The notes under the pieces: model-generated
Database searches by the model: none
What the model was told of the DNA's origin: nothing
What the model saw: only the letters and a program-made list of their open reading frames with translations
Part shown: positions 6,478 to 7,604 of the stretch, one piece after another
Layout of the letters: every line of letters begins with the position of its first letter
Position numbering within the stretch: the stretch's first letter is position 1
Source of the DNA: Bacteroidota bacterium
Lineage (GTDB): Bacteria > Bacteroidota > Bacteroidia > Chitinophagales > Chitinophagaceae
Reading direction: 5' to 3'
Assembly: GCA_023423285.1 (NCBI GenBank)
Contig: JAFAFV010000221.1
Location: 1-7,604 of the forward strand
DNA length: 7,604 nt
Made by a program: the position numbers and the translations under genes

Positions 6478-7161
6478 TTAGAAAAACACGCCCAGGCGCA
6501 GTGCCCAGCGGTTCAGGTTCACTTTTCCGTCATCCCAGTTTTTATTAGTCGTAATGTCAGTAAATCCGTTTTCAAATCCCAGACCCAGGTAAAGGTCGGT
6601 TCTTTCAGCAAGCGGGTGCTGAATGCCGGCACCTAAAAGTAAGCCCATATTTACTTTGTTCGTAGCATTCATAATTTTAGCGTTGCTTACAGCGGCACTT
6701 GTTGAACCGTTGCCAGGGGTATAATCAGCTCTTGAGCCCAAAAGAGCACCTAAATAAGTGCCAAACTGGCCCCAAAACCGTGTGCCGGTTTCCATGGGAT
6801 TTGTTTTTAATTTCACACTTAGCGGTATTTGCAGGTATTGTAAATTGATCTTGTAATCACCTTTACCATATAAGCCATCTTTATCTATATACTCCAGTTT
6901 TGACGATGCATGAGCCACTTCAACGCCTGTAGCAAAAGCGCCGCGTCCATCGCTAAACATTACATCAGCCATCAAACCATAGTTGATGCCAAAACCACTT
7001 CCGCCTTTTTCAGTACCATTCTCTTTCGGACTAAGGTTATTTATAAATACGGGGTCTACTTTAAAACCCAGCCTGAAAGGGCGACCGTAAAAATCTCTTT
7101 GTGCAAATAAAGTGGCTGCAGTTAAAACTGTAAAGGCAGTTAATAATATTTTCCTTTTCAT
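6478..7161 (-). CDS. PorT-family outer-membrane beta-barrel protein
   Basis: This is a small outer-membrane barrel protein of 227 residues. A signal peptide covers residues 1-20 (MKRKILLTAF to LFA, with cleavage before QRD). The rest consists of alternating hydrophobic and polar strands rich in Gly and aromatic residues. The family-typical segment LQYLQIPLSVKLKTN lies at 107-121, and LLLGAGIQHPL and LYLGLGFENGF follow as later strands. The chain ends in aromatic residues (RLGVFF), as expected for insertion by the BAM machinery. This matches the outer-membrane beta-barrel group around PorT (Pfam OMP_b-brl_2) rather than the porins. Most members have no known function; PorT itself supports type IX secretion, but this gene should not be called porT on this evidence. 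It lies 77 bases after murB and is closed by its own terminator. Confidence 0.88.
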   Translation of the reverse strand: MKRKILLTAFTVLTAATLFAQRDFYGRPFRLGFKVDPVFINNLSPKENGTEKGGSGFGINYGLMADVMFSDGRGAFATGVEVAHASSKLEYIDKDGLYGKGDYKINLQYLQIPLSVKLKTNPMETGTRFWGQFGTYLGALLGSRADYTPGNGSTSAAVSNAKIMNATNKVNMGLLLGAGIQHPLAERTDLYLGLGFENGFTDITTNKNWDDGKVNLNRWALRLGVFF

Positions 7162-7238
7162 TTGATGTGTTTATGTTCGATTTGAAAGTTACGTCTGATT
7201 AATCAAATATTGTGCCTTTGTTGGCTTTTTAACTAATA

Positions 7239-7604
7239 TTAGATAATATTTACTTCGGGCATTAGCACTACGTCAAACTTCTTCAATACTGCTTCTTTAA
7301 TTTCATGGCATAATGCCAGAATTTCCTGGCCTGCCGCATTACCATAATTAACAAGTACCAGCGCCTGTTTTTCATGCACGCCTGCATCGCCGCGTTTCAC
7401 CCCTTTAAAACCGCACTGTTCAATCATCCACGCAGCAGCAATTTTGACAGTGCCGTCATCATTCGGGTAACTTACAATACCAGGAAAATCATCTTTGAGG
7501 GTTTCAAATTGTGCCTGTGAAATAGATGGATTTTTAAAAAAACTGCCTGCGTTGCCAATTTTTGCAGGGTCTGGCAATTTGGTTGACCTGATGTTCATAA
7601 CAGC
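7239..7604 (-). CDS. murB: UDP-N-acetylenolpyruvoylglucosamine reductase, C-terminal part (5' end outside window)
   Basis: MurB reduces UDP-GlcNAc-enolpyruvate to UDP-MurNAc with NADPH and FAD, the second committed step of peptidoglycan precursor synthesis in the cytoplasm. The frame is open to the window edge, giving 121 visible residues beginning AVMNIRSTKLPDP; the methionine at 7598 is internal, not the start. The conserved segment KIGNAGSFFKNP holds the active-site serine that protonates the enol intermediate (S229 in E. coli MurB). The C-terminus MPEVNII holds the catalytic glutamate (E325 in E. coli). Between them AAAWMIEQCGFKG and GVHEKQALVLVNYGNA match the E. coli-like type I enzyme. 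The FAD-binding N-terminal domain lies beyond the right edge. No terminator is evident between its stop and the barrel gene 77 bases downstream. Confidence 0.96.
   Translation of the reverse strand, partial: AVMNIRSTKLPDPAKIGNAGSFFKNPSISQAQFETLKDDFPGIVSYPNDDGTVKIAAAWMIEQCGFKGVKRGDAGVHEKQALVLVNYGNAAGQEILALCHEIKEAVLKKFDVVLMPEVNII

Noticed and set aside
7214..7230. GCC-TTTGTT-GGC followed by TTTTT on the + strand, between the barrel gene and murB
   Set aside because: It is a 3-bp stem only, and oriented for + strand transcription where no gene ends.
1..7604. Search for mobile elements, CRISPR repeats, tRNA or rRNA genes, and defence or secondary-metabolite clusters
   Set aside because: No terminal inverted repeats, transposase motifs, regularly spaced repeats, tRNA cloverleaf or clustered accessory genes were found by reading; the region looks like core chromosome.

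Overview
The window looks like chromosomal DNA of a Bacteroidota bacterium, most plausibly Chitinophagaceae or a near relative. The evidence is the protein families present: a PorT-type outer-membrane barrel, a Bacteroidota-style S8 subtilase, a glucosaminidase-LysM protein next to hpt, and small DKKEfE-type membrane proteins. The base composition is moderately AT-rich, and the start codons have A/T-rich leaders with no recognisable Shine-Dalgarno sequence. This placement is an inference from family resemblance; there is no rRNA or other marker gene in the window.

Layout. Positions 1-90 (+) are the 3' end of an acidic-tailed protein, followed by a clear intrinsic terminator (113-146). A lone 61-residue single-span membrane protein lies on + at 230-415. 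Everything else is on the minus strand and is read from right to left. First comes the 3' part of murB (from 7604 down to 7239). Next is a PorT-like outer-membrane beta-barrel protein (7161-6478) with its own strong terminator (6448-6415). Then come an S8-family serine protease lipoprotein (6383-4749), a sodium:solute symporter (4647-3103), a class I O-methyltransferase (3087-2449), a secreted glucosaminidase with two LysM domains (2436-1453), hypoxanthine phosphoribosyltransferase (1424-888) and a four-span membrane protein of unknown function (837-412). The last minus-strand gene and the + strand 61-residue gene converge and share the four bases TTAA for their stop codons.

How the genes fit together. 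The five genes from the symporter to the four-span protein are separated by only 15, 12, 28 and 50 bases with no terminator visible between them, so they probably form one transcript. The content is housekeeping: cell-wall precursor synthesis (murB), cell-wall hydrolysis (glucosaminidase), purine salvage (hpt), sodium-driven uptake and a small-molecule methyltransferase. The barrel protein and the subtilase are envelope proteins with separate transcription signals.

Two start codons deserve care. The longest open frames of the protease and the symporter begin at GTG and TTG, but internal ATGs eight codons downstream give much better N-termini, and those are used here. I found no tRNA, rRNA, CRISPR array, insertion sequence, phage gene, toxin-antitoxin pair or defence system, and no convincing undescribed system. 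The most interesting items are the architecture of the protease, the two uncharacterised membrane proteins meeting tail to tail, and the apparent absence of adk next to hpt.
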